Shown: positions 1-5,759 of the stretch, piece by piece
How the letters are laid out: every line of letters starts with the position of its first letter
Position numbering within the stretch: position 1 is the stretch's first letter
Assembly: GCF_028618695.1 (NCBI RefSeq)
Contig: NZ_JAQIVI010000414.1
Span: 1-6,524, forward strand
Length of the DNA stretch: 6,524 bases
Source of the DNA: Natrinema soli
GTDB taxonomy: Archaea; Halobacteriota; Halobacteria; Halobacteriales; Natrialbaceae
Reading direction: 5' to 3'
Program-made: the position numbers and the translations under genes
The notes under the pieces: generated by a model
Seen by the model: only the letters and a program-made list of their open reading frames with translations
What the model was told of the DNA's origin: nothing
Database searches by the model: none

Positions 1-379
1 CGAGCGCTTCGGTCGCGCCCGCGGTACCGAGGTTGGTCATCCGCTCCGCCCCGCCGACCAGCAGGACGTCGTTCTCGCCGTTACGGATTCGTTTGACGGC
101 CTCGCGGACGGCGGTGCCGCTCGAGGCACACGCGGATTCGTAGCGGGTCGCGGGGGCCTGTACGCCCGCGGCTTCGGCCATCAGCGGTCCCTGGTGGCCC
201 TGATGCTCGGAGAGTTCACCCATGAAGTTGCCGTAGAGGACCGCCTCGACGTCGTCTCGAGGGACGCCGCTCGCTTCGAACGCCGTGATGCTCGCTTCGG
301 CGAAGAGATCGCGGCCGGTCCGTTCGGGGCTGTTTCCGAACGGCGTCAGCCCTGTTCCTGCCACACGTACGTCACTCAT
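1..379 (-). CDS. Thiolase-family acetyl-CoA acetyltransferase, N-terminal part (truncated by window edge)
   Basis: Read on the minus strand from an ATG at 379, the protein begins MSDVRVAGTGLTPFGNSPER and stays open for 126 codons to the edge. Thiolases condense or cleave acyl-CoA esters in the cytoplasm. The conserved nucleophile segment is visible as ESACASSG, with the cysteine at residue 84 (codon 128-130). The following VLLVGGAERMTN is the family's glycine-rich motif, usually G-G-x-E-x-M. The GNFMGEL stretch and the ESACASSG form resemble the archaeal/SCP2-type thiolases rather than bacterial PhaA. In archaea such genes are often followed by a DUF35 OB-fold/zinc-ribbon partner, but that position lies outside the window. 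The start is supported by a TATA-like box 27 bases upstream, which implies a leaderless transcript. About two thirds of the gene is missing, so the substrate (mevalonate pathway, beta-oxidation or other) cannot be decided. Confidence 0.9.
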   Translation of the reverse strand, partial: MSDVRVAGTGLTPFGNSPERTGRDLFAEASITAFEASGVPRDDVEAVLYGNFMGELSEHQGHQGPLMAEAAGVQAPATRYESACASSGTAVREAVKRIRNGENDVLLVGGAERMTNLGTAGATEAL

Positions 380-403
380 AGACACAGCTAGCGGTCGGAT
401 CCG

Positions 404-409
404 TTAATA
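404..409 (-). promoter_or_regulatory. TATA-like box of the thiolase gene
   Basis: On the minus strand the hexamer reads TATTAA, inside GTATTAACGG. Its centre is about 27 bases before the ATG at 379, the spacing expected for an archaeal promoter whose transcript starts at or next to the start codon. No Shine-Dalgarno-like GGAGG precedes the ATG. Confidence 0.55.
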
Positions 410-430
410 CCTCGCGGTTACGGAAGTACA

Positions 431-470
431 CGGAGAAATCTCCGCGTTTTAGCGCGGGGATGAATTCGAC
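431..470 (+). mobile_element. Possible solitary right end / omega-RNA hairpin relic of an IS200/IS605 (TnpB) element
   Basis: An 8-bp stem (439-446 TCTCCGCG with 453-460 CGCGGGGA) closes a 6-base loop, TTTTAG. One pair, T441 with G458, is a wobble when read as RNA, so the stem is complete. It is followed directly by TGAATTCGAC. From memory, this arrangement (GC stem, CGGGGA, then GAATTC-type end) resembles the 3' end of haloarchaeal TnpB/IS1341 genes, where the transposon right end doubles as the guide-RNA scaffold. No tnpB frame is present: the thiolase start is only 60 bases away. It would therefore be a stub of an old element. It could also be an unrelated terminator-like hairpin. Confidence 0.45.
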
Positions 471-701
471 GATTAGTTACACTATTCAATCCTAATAACA
501 CTTTAAGTTTAAAATAATAAATTTTGCATGAGTTGTAGACGTATAATATGGCAATGCTCTTCCCCACTCACAGTCGACGATCACTCCCGTCAGTTGAAAG
601 TTTGCGACCGACGGTCGCGCCCGACCTCGAAAAACGGCGACGACCGGACGAGCGCTCCCGGACACCGATCCGTCGCAGTACGGTCGCCGTTTCCGCGAGC
701 T

Positions 702-709
702 TATATAAT
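702..709 (+). promoter_or_regulatory. TATA box of the M42 peptidase gene
   Basis: TATATAAT lies in a GC-rich background. Its centre is about 25 bases before the ATG at 730, which suits a leaderless transcript beginning at the start codon. There is no Shine-Dalgarno sequence between the box and the ATG. Confidence 0.75.
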
Positions 710-729
710 ATCGCGCCTCACGGACGAGT

Positions 730-1797
730 ATGACAACCGTTCCGTTCGATCTGGCTCTCCTGACGGAACTGACGGAGACGAGCGGCGTCCCCGGCTACGA
801 GGATCGCGTTCGCGATCTCGTCGTCCGAGAACTCGAGAAGTCCGTCGATCGCATCCGCACCGACGCGATGGGCAACGTCGTCGGAACGCTCGAGGGCGAG
901 AGCGACTATTCGGTGGCCGTCGCGGCCCACATGGACGAAGTGGGGTTCATGGTGCGCCACGTCCGCGGGAGCGACGACGAGTACGGCTTCGTCGAACTCG
1001 ACGCGCTCGGCGGCTGGGACGCCCGCGTCCTCAAAGCCCAGCGGGTGACGATCCACGCCGAGGAGGAGGATATCCCCGCAGTCATCGGTTCGCCGCCGCC
1101 GCACACGTTGGACGAGGACGAACGCGAGAAAACGCCCGCGGTCGAGGACGTCGTCGTCGACCCCGGCCTCCCCTTCGAGGACCTCGAGGAGCGCGTCTCC
1201 CCCGGCGACCTCGTTACGATGGCCCAAACGACCGAGCGCGTCGGCGAGACGATCACCGGCAAGGCCCTGGACGATCGGGTCTGTCTGTTCGCCATGCTCG
1301 AGGCGGCCCGCCGAGTGACGGACCCGGACGTGACGATCCACTTCTGTGCGACCGTCCAGGAGGAAGTCGGCCTGCGGGGCGCGCGCACCCTCGGCGTCGA
1401 CATCGATCCCGACCTCGCGCTCGCGCTGGACGTCACCGTCGCCAACGATATCCCCGGCTTCGACGCCGGCGAGCGCGTCACCGAACTCGGCGGCGGAACC
1501 GCGATCAAACTCAAGGACTCGAGCGTCATCACGAACCCCAAACTCCACGGCCGGCTCCAGTCGATCGCCGACGACGAGGGGATCGACTACCAACTCGAGA
1601 TCCTCCCCGCCGGCGGTACCGACACGGCGGGCTTCCAGCAGGCGTCCGGCGCGAAACCCGTCGGTGCGATCTCGGTTCCGACGCGGTACCTCCACACCGT
1701 GACCGAGACCGCCCACGTCGACGACATCGCGGCGACGATCGACCTGCTCGAGGCGTTTCTGGCGACCGAAGGCGGAGAGTACGATTACACGCTCTGA
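730..1797 (+). CDS. M42-family metallo-aminopeptidase (TET-like glutamyl aminopeptidase / deblocking aminopeptidase)
   Basis: This 355-residue cytoplasmic enzyme should cleave amino acids from peptide N-termini; family members form dodecameric tetrahedral (TET) particles that finish peptide breakdown after the proteasome. The full set of co-catalytic di-metal ligands can be read: His67 in AAHMDEVGF, the bridging aspartate at 181 in KALDDRVC, the catalytic base Glu211 with ligand Glu212 in QEEVGLRGA, Asp234 in ALDVTVAND, and His322 in YLHTVTE. Each is about one position from its counterpart in the Pyrococcus TET enzyme as I remember it. Length is normal for M42, there is no signal peptide, and the protein is rich in Asp and Glu as in haloarchaea. 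The ATG at 730 fits the TATA box at 702-709. It stands alone, divergent from the thiolase gene. Older annotations of this family as endoglucanase are not supported by these motifs. Substrate preference cannot be read from the sequence. Confidence 0.95.
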   Translation: MTTVPFDLALLTELTETSGVPGYEDRVRDLVVRELEKSVDRIRTDAMGNVVGTLEGESDYSVAVAAHMDEVGFMVRHVRGSDDEYGFVELDALGGWDARVLKAQRVTIHAEEEDIPAVIGSPPPHTLDEDEREKTPAVEDVVVDPGLPFEDLEERVSPGDLVTMAQTTERVGETITGKALDDRVCLFAMLEAARRVTDPDVTIHFCATVQEEVGLRGARTLGVDIDPDLALALDVTVANDIPGFDAGERVTELGGGTAIKLKDSSVITNPKLHGRLQSIADDEGIDYQLEILPAGGTDTAGFQQASGAKPVGAISVPTRYLHTVTETAHVDDIAATIDLLEAFLATEGGEYDYTL

Positions 1798-1944
1798 GCC
1801 GGCGATCAGGGGTCGTAACTGCCCGCACGGCTCCGTTCGCCGGCGATGGACGATAGCCGCTGACAGCCACGGTGTGCGAGGCGATCACCGGTCGTTCGAA
1901 GGAAGCTGCGGCAAGTACCGGCGGTTCCTGACGAAGCACATTTC

Positions 1945-1960
1945 AATGATGCCTATCATT
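1945..1960 (+). promoter_or_regulatory. Inverted repeat AATGAT-GCCT-ATCATT before the HTH gene (possible operator)
   Basis: A perfect 6-bp inverted repeat with a 4-base spacer lies 20-35 bases before the ATG at 1980. Its right half overlaps the best, though weak, TATA-like sequence there (CCTATCATT, 1952-1960). A dyad overlapping the promoter is where an autoregulating helix-turn-helix protein would bind. The same hexamer appears before and over the start of the next gene. The function is inferred. Confidence 0.4.
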
Positions 1961-1979
1961 TCACTCGTACCAGACTCTC

Positions 1980-2225
1980 ATGGACGCTTCCGACGTTCCC
2001 GATCTCGACGGTATCTCGCCGCGCGCATGGCGGCTCCTTCGGGTCGCCGCTGGGTACGATCAGCGGGCCGTCGAACGGGAAGTCGACGAGCTCATACAGG
2101 CCCACATCTCGATGCTCGAGAGCGGGAATCGGTCCCTGTCTCGCTCCCGCCGACGGACGCTCCTGGAACTCTATGGCTCCGAACTCACTGACGACCAGGT
2201 ACGGGCAATCGTCGACCACTTCTAG
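1980..2225 (+). CDS. Small XRE/HTH_3-type DNA-binding protein
   Basis: This 81-residue protein has no region besides a Cro/CI-like helix-turn-helix. Residues 14-24 (PRAWRLLRVAAG) look like helix 1 and 28-37 (QRAVEREVDE), with the usual Gln at the start, like helix 2. Residues 41-50 (AHISMLESGN) form the recognition helix and the turn typical of the family (I-S-x-x-E-x-G), and RSLSRSRRRTLLELYG is the fourth helix region. It lacks a ligand-binding or metal-binding domain, so if it regulates transcription it must do so by dimerisation or with a partner. The N-terminus is acidic. The only ATG fitting the domain is 1980. It is co-oriented with the DASS transporter gene, 69 bases upstream of it, but each gene has its own plausible promoter. 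Binding to the AATGAT repeats is a guess. An alternative role is as an orphan antitoxin-like protein, but no toxin gene is adjacent. Confidence 0.8.
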   Translation: MDASDVPDLDGISPRAWRLLRVAAGYDQRAVEREVDELIQAHISMLESGNRSLSRSRRRTLLELYGSELTDDQVRAIVDHF

Positions 2226-2260
2226 CTGTCACTGTGTGGGACGCTCGCAAAGGGAAGGGC

Positions 2261-2281
2261 TTAACAATGATAATGATAATC
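2261..2281 (+). promoter_or_regulatory. Promoter region of the DASS transporter, with tandem AATGAT repeat
   Basis: The AT-rich run contains AATGAT twice in tandem (2266-2271 and 2272-2277) followed by AATC. It is centred 20-27 bases before the ATG at 2295, where the TATA box of a leaderless gene should be. A further AATGAT at 2294-2299 covers the start codon itself. A protein binding the repeat would block transcription initiation. Confidence 0.5.
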
Positions 2282-2294
2282 TTCGACTGTATCA

Positions 2295-3923
2295 ATGATA
2301 CGCAGGCTGCTAGGCGGCTCAAACGGTCGAATACTACAATTTCTCCTAGCGGGGATCGGAATGACGGCGATCGCGGCCGCACCCTCCCCATCGGGGCTCT
2401 CGACGACCGGGCAGTACGCAATCGCGACGATGTTCTTCGCCGGCTTTCTCTGGGTGAGCGGCGCGCTCCCGTTGGCGGTCACCGCATTGACGATTCCAGT
2501 GCTGTTGACCGGGACTGGCGTCTACGACACCATGGACGCCGCCCTCGTCGGGTTCGCCGATCACATCATCTTCCTGTTTCTGGCGGGCTTTATGCTTGCG
2601 AACGGGATTCAAAAGTACGATATCGACCGACGGATCGCGCTGTACGCCATCGCCAGAATGGGAAGTTCACTGCGGCGGTTGATCCTCTCGATCATGGTCG
2701 TGACCGCCGTGTTGTCGATGTGGGTCTCGAACACCGCGACGGCCGCGATGATGACGCCCATCGCGATCGGCGTTCTCACACAGGTGCTCGACCGGGACGA
2801 TCTCGCGTCAGCGGAGGAATCGGTCCGAGATACCGAGGCGGCCGAAACGGCCGAAACAGCCGCCGACGGAGGGGCCGTCGAACCGACGGCCGAGTTCACG
2901 AACCTCCAGATCGGGATGCTCCTCGGGACCGCCTACGCCGCGAGCGTCGGCGGCGTCGGGACGATCATCGGCACGCCGCCGAACGCGATCCTCGTCGGCC
3001 AACTCAACGCGATTCTGGACTACGAAATCGGGTTCACCGACTGGTTCCTCGTCGGCTTCCCCGTCGTCGTCGTGACGCTCCCGCTCGTCTGGTTCGTTCT
3101 GACGTACGTACTGTATCCCCCGGAGATTCCGGCAGTCGAGGGGGCCCGTGCCACCGCCCGCGAACAACTCGAGGCCATGGGCGAGCTCGATCCCCGCGGG
3201 AAACGAGTGGCGGCGATCTTCGCCGTGACGGCCGGTCTCTGGATGCTCGGCGGGCTCGGCGAGTTCTTCGAACCGTACCTCTCGAGCGTCTGGCTGACGA
3301 CGCTGTTCGGCGGGGACGGGATGACGGTCTTCGGCGTCGAGGGTCACCAGGGGCTGCTCTACTACGTGATGGTGGGCGTCGCCGCGGTTCCCGCGCTCGT
3401 GCTGGCCGATACGATGGAGTGGGACGAACTGGTCGACATCGACTGGGGGACGCTGTTGCTGTTCGGCGGCGGTATCTCGCTCGCGAACGCCCTCGCGGAC
3501 ACGGGCGCGACGGAGTGGATCGCGGATACGGTGTTCGGCGGGCTCGTCGGCGCACCCATCGTGCTCGTTATCGGTGCGGTCGTACTGGTGATCATCTTCC
3601 TGACCGAGATGACGTCGAACGCCGCGACGACCAGTATCATCGTTCCCATCCTGATCAGTCTGGGGAGCGTCTTTTCGGCGACGCTCGGGCTGACCGACTT
3701 CTCCACCGCGCTCTTCCTCTCGGTCGCCGGGACGATCGCCGCGAGCTTCGCCTTCGCGCTGCCGGTGGCGACGCCGCCGAACGCCATCGTGTTCGGCAGC
3801 GGCTACGTCAAGCAGCGCCACATGCTCCGGACGGGGCTCGTGCTGAACGCAATTATGACCGTCGTCCTGACGGGGCTCATCTGGTTCCTCTTTACGTTCG
3901 TCTGGCCGCACCTGCTGTGGTGA
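2295..3923 (+). CDS. DASS/SLC13-family anion:sodium symporter (dicarboxylate, sulfate or phosphate)
   Basis: This 542-residue integral membrane protein has many hydrophobic segments and the two inverted halves of the DASS family. The first substrate/sodium signature is VSNTATAAMMTP (SNT at 145-147), followed by IIGTPPNAI (226-230). The second is LTEMTSNAATTSIIVP (SNA at 441-443), followed by ALPVATPPNAIVFGSG (492-503), the C-terminal family signature. In VcINDY the equivalent motifs bind sodium and the carboxylate. The ELVDIDWGTLLLFGGGISL stretch (378-396) is also typical. A hydrophilic acidic loop at about 166-200 (EESVRDTEAAETAETAADGG) separates TM segments and is probably cytoplasmic. TrkA_C domains found in some relatives are absent. 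The start at 2295 is the only good ATG and fits the promoter at 2261-2281. Substrate cannot be told from motifs. Membership in the family is nearly certain; sodium coupling is inferred. Confidence 0.93.
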   Translation: MIRRLLGGSNGRILQFLLAGIGMTAIAAAPSPSGLSTTGQYAIATMFFAGFLWVSGALPLAVTALTIPVLLTGTGVYDTMDAALVGFADHIIFLFLAGFMLANGIQKYDIDRRIALYAIARMGSSLRRLILSIMVVTAVLSMWVSNTATAAMMTPIAIGVLTQVLDRDDLASAEESVRDTEAAETAETAADGGAVEPTAEFTNLQIGMLLGTAYAASVGGVGTIIGTPPNAILVGQLNAILDYEIGFTDWFLVGFPVVVVTLPLVWFVLTYVLYPPEIPAVEGARATAREQLEAMGELDPRGKRVAAIFAVTAGLWMLGGLGEFFEPYLSSVWLTTLFGGDGMTVFGVEGHQGLLYYVMVGVAAVPALVLADTMEWDELVDIDWGTLLLFGGGISLANALADTGATEWIADTVFGGLVGAPIVLVIGAVVLVIIFLTEMTSNAATTSIIVPILISLGSVFSATLGLTDFSTALFLSVAGTIAASFAFALPVATPPNAIVFGSGYVKQRHMLRTGLVLNAIMTVVLTGLIWFLFTFVWPHLLW

Positions 3924-3953
3924 GTGACCGAAGACGGTGACTCAGTTGTTTGG
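3921..3953 (+). terminator. Hairpin plus T-rich tract after the DASS transporter
   Basis: TGAGTGACCG (3921-3930) pairs with CGGTGACTCA (3935-3944) around an AAGA loop, ten positions with a single G-G mismatch. The stem includes the TGA stop codon. It is followed by GTTGTTTGG, a modest T-rich run of the kind archaeal termination uses. Position and structure agree, so this is a plausible terminator. Confidence 0.6.
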
Positions 3954-4186
3954 AATAGGAATGATGATCGGAGCCCCGTGCTGAATAGAAGACGCGAATG
4001 TCGCATGAGACTAAGCCCGATTTGCGAAGTTGAAGGCGCTCAGTACAGGGCAAGCACTTACCGGTGGCCGGATAACCAATCGAGAGACCGTCAGTAACGG
4101 CATGAACGTTAAGTAAGGGCGCATATGCAACACTGAGTGAGCGACTAGCATGATGCTTAAAACCGTGGTCGCCTTTTTCTTCTACC
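3924..4186. other. Atypical noncoding stretch upstream of the PiT gene
   Basis: Apart from the terminator hairpin and the PiT promoter I see no gene here. The stretch is less GC-rich than its neighbours. A minus-strand frame stays open through it, continuing from antisense of the PiT gene, but its product is Ser/Arg/His-rich and has no domain I recognise. TGCTGAATA at 3979-3987 recurs in inverted orientation at 5694-5702 beyond the PiT gene. The segment may be residue of a mobile element, which I cannot prove from one window. Confidence 0.45.
4157..4162 (+). promoter_or_regulatory. TATA-like box of the PiT gene
   Basis: TTAAAA, within GCTTAAAACC, is centred about 27 bases before the GTG at 4187. 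That is correct spacing for leaderless transcription starting at the GTG, and it supports that codon over any downstream ATG. Confidence 0.5.
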
Positions 4187-5344
4187 GTGATTGGTCCGCT
4201 GCTACTGATTGCAGTCGCCGCGGCGATCTTCGTCGGATACAACATCGGCGGTGCGACCACTGCTCCGGCGTTCGCCCCCGCAATCGGCGCGAATCTCATA
4301 TCGAAGGTCGGAGCCGGAGGGCTGATGTCGGCGTTTTTCTTCCTGGGGGCGTGGACGTTCGGTCGACGGGTCGTCGGCACGCTCGGGAACGATATCGTGC
4401 ACGATACCGGCGTATTCACCCTCAAGACGAGTGTGGTGATCCTCCTCTTCATCGGCTTCGCATTGTTTGCCGGGAACCTGCTCAGCGTCCCAGCGTCCAC
4501 CTCCATGACGACGGTCGGCGCCATCGCCGGCCTCGGGATGGCGAGCGGCGAACTCAACTGGACAGTGAGCGGTGAAATCGTCGCCTGGTGGCTCGTTACG
4601 CCGATCATCGGCTTTGGACTCTGTGCCATCGTTGGCCGGTACTTCTATCCACAGATCGAGCGGTGGGTTGAGGGTCACCGGAGCGAAGGACGGTTAGTCG
4701 CGTTCGTCCGGCCGGGGGTTCTCCCTCGGCCGTCGATCGCCACGGTGACACGCGATGAGCTCCTCATGGGGGGACTCGTGGTCGGCATCGGTTGTCTGAT
4801 GGCGTTCAGCTCCGGCACTTCGAACATAGCGAACGTGATCGTACCGCTGATCGGGAGCGGCGAACTCGGGATGAACGTTGGCATTCTGTTCGGTTCGGCC
4901 GCGGTCGCCTTGGGGTCGTTCACCATCGCTCGTCGCACGCTCGATACGCTCGGCCACGAGATTGCCGACCTTTCGCTCCCCGCGGCGTTCGTCGTCGCGC
5001 CCATCAGTGCAGGGCTGGTGATTTTGCTCGCCGCACTCGGCATTCCGGCGAGTTTCGTCGTCGTTGCGACGCTGTGCATCGCTGGCATCGGATGGGGCCG
5101 AAAGACCCGGCAACAGAACAACGCGCTTTCGGGCTCGGATCGAACCGGCCCGGATAGCTTCGAAAGCACTGGCCAACCGACAGCGGGCTTCGTGACAAAC
5201 GTGCGGCCAGCCGCAGCTGCGGACGAGGCGGTTTTCGACCCAATGACAACGATACAAGTTGTCGTCCTACAGCACGCCATACCGGCGCTGGCGACGCTCG
5301 GGTCCTACCTCACATTCCTGTTGATCCTCTTCTTTGGATTGTAG
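4187..5344 (+). CDS. PiT-family (Pho4) inorganic phosphate permease
   Basis: This 385-residue membrane protein should carry phosphate, with a coupling ion, across the cytoplasmic membrane. Two halves repeat the PiT signature: GYNIGGATTAPAFAPAIGA (17-35) and SSGTSNIANVIVPLIGSG (208-225), divergent forms of the classic GANDxANxxG motif but like haloarchaeal members I recall. Supporting motifs are GTLGNDIV (64-71), VPASTSMTTVGAIAG (101-115), RRTLDTLGHEI (249-259) and LGIPASFVVVATLCIAGIGWG (284-304; read as two adjoining pieces). A hydrophilic stretch at about 305-350 precedes a last membrane segment (356-384). The start is GTG: a TGA lies in frame at 4151-4153, no ATG lies between, the family's first TM segment begins immediately, and a TATA-like box is correctly spaced. 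An ATGATG at 4150 is in another frame. Many PiT genes pair with a DUF47 protein; none is adjacent. Codon use seems less strictly GC-ending than in the peptidase gene. Ion and substrate are inferred. Confidence 0.9.
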   Translation: MIGPLLLIAVAAAIFVGYNIGGATTAPAFAPAIGANLISKVGAGGLMSAFFFLGAWTFGRRVVGTLGNDIVHDTGVFTLKTSVVILLFIGFALFAGNLLSVPASTSMTTVGAIAGLGMASGELNWTVSGEIVAWWLVTPIIGFGLCAIVGRYFYPQIERWVEGHRSEGRLVAFVRPGVLPRPSIATVTRDELLMGGLVVGIGCLMAFSSGTSNIANVIVPLIGSGELGMNVGILFGSAAVALGSFTIARRTLDTLGHEIADLSLPAAFVVAPISAGLVILLAALGIPASFVVVATLCIAGIGWGRKTRQQNNALSGSDRTGPDSFESTGQPTAGFVTNVRPAAAADEAVFDPMTTIQVVVLQHAIPALATLGSYLTFLLILFFGL

Positions 5345-5352
5345 CCGCGTTG

Positions 5353-5370
5353 CGAAGGCCATTGCCTTCG
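5353..5370 (+). terminator. Hairpin just after the PiT stop codon
   Basis: CGAAGGC (5353-5359) and GCCTTCG (5364-5370) form a perfect 7-bp stem around CATT, eight bases past the TAG. It is followed by TCTTCCCC, only weakly T-rich. It is well placed to end or protect the PiT transcript, but the short T content makes termination less certain. Confidence 0.45.
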
Positions 5371-5629
5371 TCTTCCCCGGTTCCGGCGGCGTGTCACTGA
5401 AGCACGAGAGGGGTTACCACCGGGCAGACCGCGTCACTGAGGCTCAACGCCACAGAGCGCCTATCGCGCCAGTATTGACGCCGTTGGTCATCGGTGTGGT
5501 CCACTTGAACTTGAAAACCATACCCCATCTATTGTGCCAAATAAAACGGGAAAGGTAGCAATCACCAGAACAGAATAACACTATCTCTATCAGCTATCCG
5601 AGACACGAACTGTGTTCTATTCGCATATC

Positions 5630-5683
5630 TACTGAACAGCCGATTCATTTCCGATGGATGAACAAAAAACCGCCATACTGAAC
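5630..5683. repeat. TACTGAAC direct repeat, two copies 46 bases apart
   Basis: The octamer TACTGAAC occurs at 5630-5637 and again at 5676-5683. A related inverted-sense TATTCAGCA follows at 5694-5702. Read on the minus strand these give TGCTGAATA, GTTCAGTA and GTTCAGTA in series. Short spaced repeats of this sort occur at ends of insertion sequences or in protein-binding regions. No transposase is present, so the origin is open. Confidence 0.4.
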
Positions 5684-5759
5684 TCATCCTCTATATTCAG
5701 CAGGCCGCTTGTGACAGTTATCACGGCGGTCGTTGGACGCAACGGGAGGGACAGCCGAT

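Larger units (their letters stand above)
380..729. other. Divergent intergenic region between thiolase and M42 peptidase genes
   Basis: This 350-base stretch holds the thiolase promoter (404-409, minus), an IS605-like hairpin (439-460), an AT-rich patch (about 481-548) and the peptidase promoter (702-709, plus). Open frames run through it from an ATG at 528 and another at 548. Their predicted proteins are arginine- and serine-rich with no haloarchaeal acidic bias and no recognisable domain, and the longer one continues out of frame across the peptidase gene. I do not call them genes. Confidence 0.7.
5345..5759. other. 415-base gene-free region between convergent PiT and ctaB genes
   Basis: It holds the hairpin at 5353-5370, an AT-richer half from about 5510 onward and short repeats at 5630-5702. 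A frame from TTG at 5334 (74 codons) and one from ATG at 5654 exist. The first has no acidic bias or known domain, and the second runs into arginine-rich antisense of ctaB. I call neither a gene. With both neighbours ending here, such a long spacer is unusual and suggests remnants of inserted DNA. Confidence 0.5.

Noticed and set aside
548..733. 61-codon plus-strand frame in the AT-rich intergenic patch
   Set aside because: Basic, low-complexity product with no acidic bias or domain. It overlaps the peptidase promoter and start.
718..1716. 332-codon minus-strand open frame
   Set aside because: Antisense shadow of the peptidase gene. Its Asp/Val/Arg-rich composition is what the complement of haloarchaeal codons produces, and no domain is recognised.
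1798..1847. GCCGGCGAT repeated at 1798-1806 and 1839-1847
   Set aside because: A 9-base GC-rich repeat in GC-rich DNA is expected by chance, and there is no further structure.
528..1856. 442-codon plus-strand open frame overlapping the peptidase gene
   Set aside because: Its product is extremely Arg/Gly/Pro-rich, typical of the out-of-frame reading of GC-rich haloarchaeal genes. The M42 protein in another frame has all family motifs.
2234..3940. 568-codon plus-strand frame over the DASS gene
   Set aside because: Arg/Asp-rich out-of-frame shadow; the DASS protein has clear membrane segments and signatures.
3892..4629. 245-codon minus-strand frame spanning the spacer before PiT
   Set aside because: Mostly antisense of the PiT gene. 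The part in the spacer has no recognisable domain and I could not match it to a transposase.
5334..5558. 74-codon plus-strand frame starting at TTG over the PiT stop codon
   Set aside because: Rare start, no acidic bias, no domain, and it contains the probable terminator hairpin.
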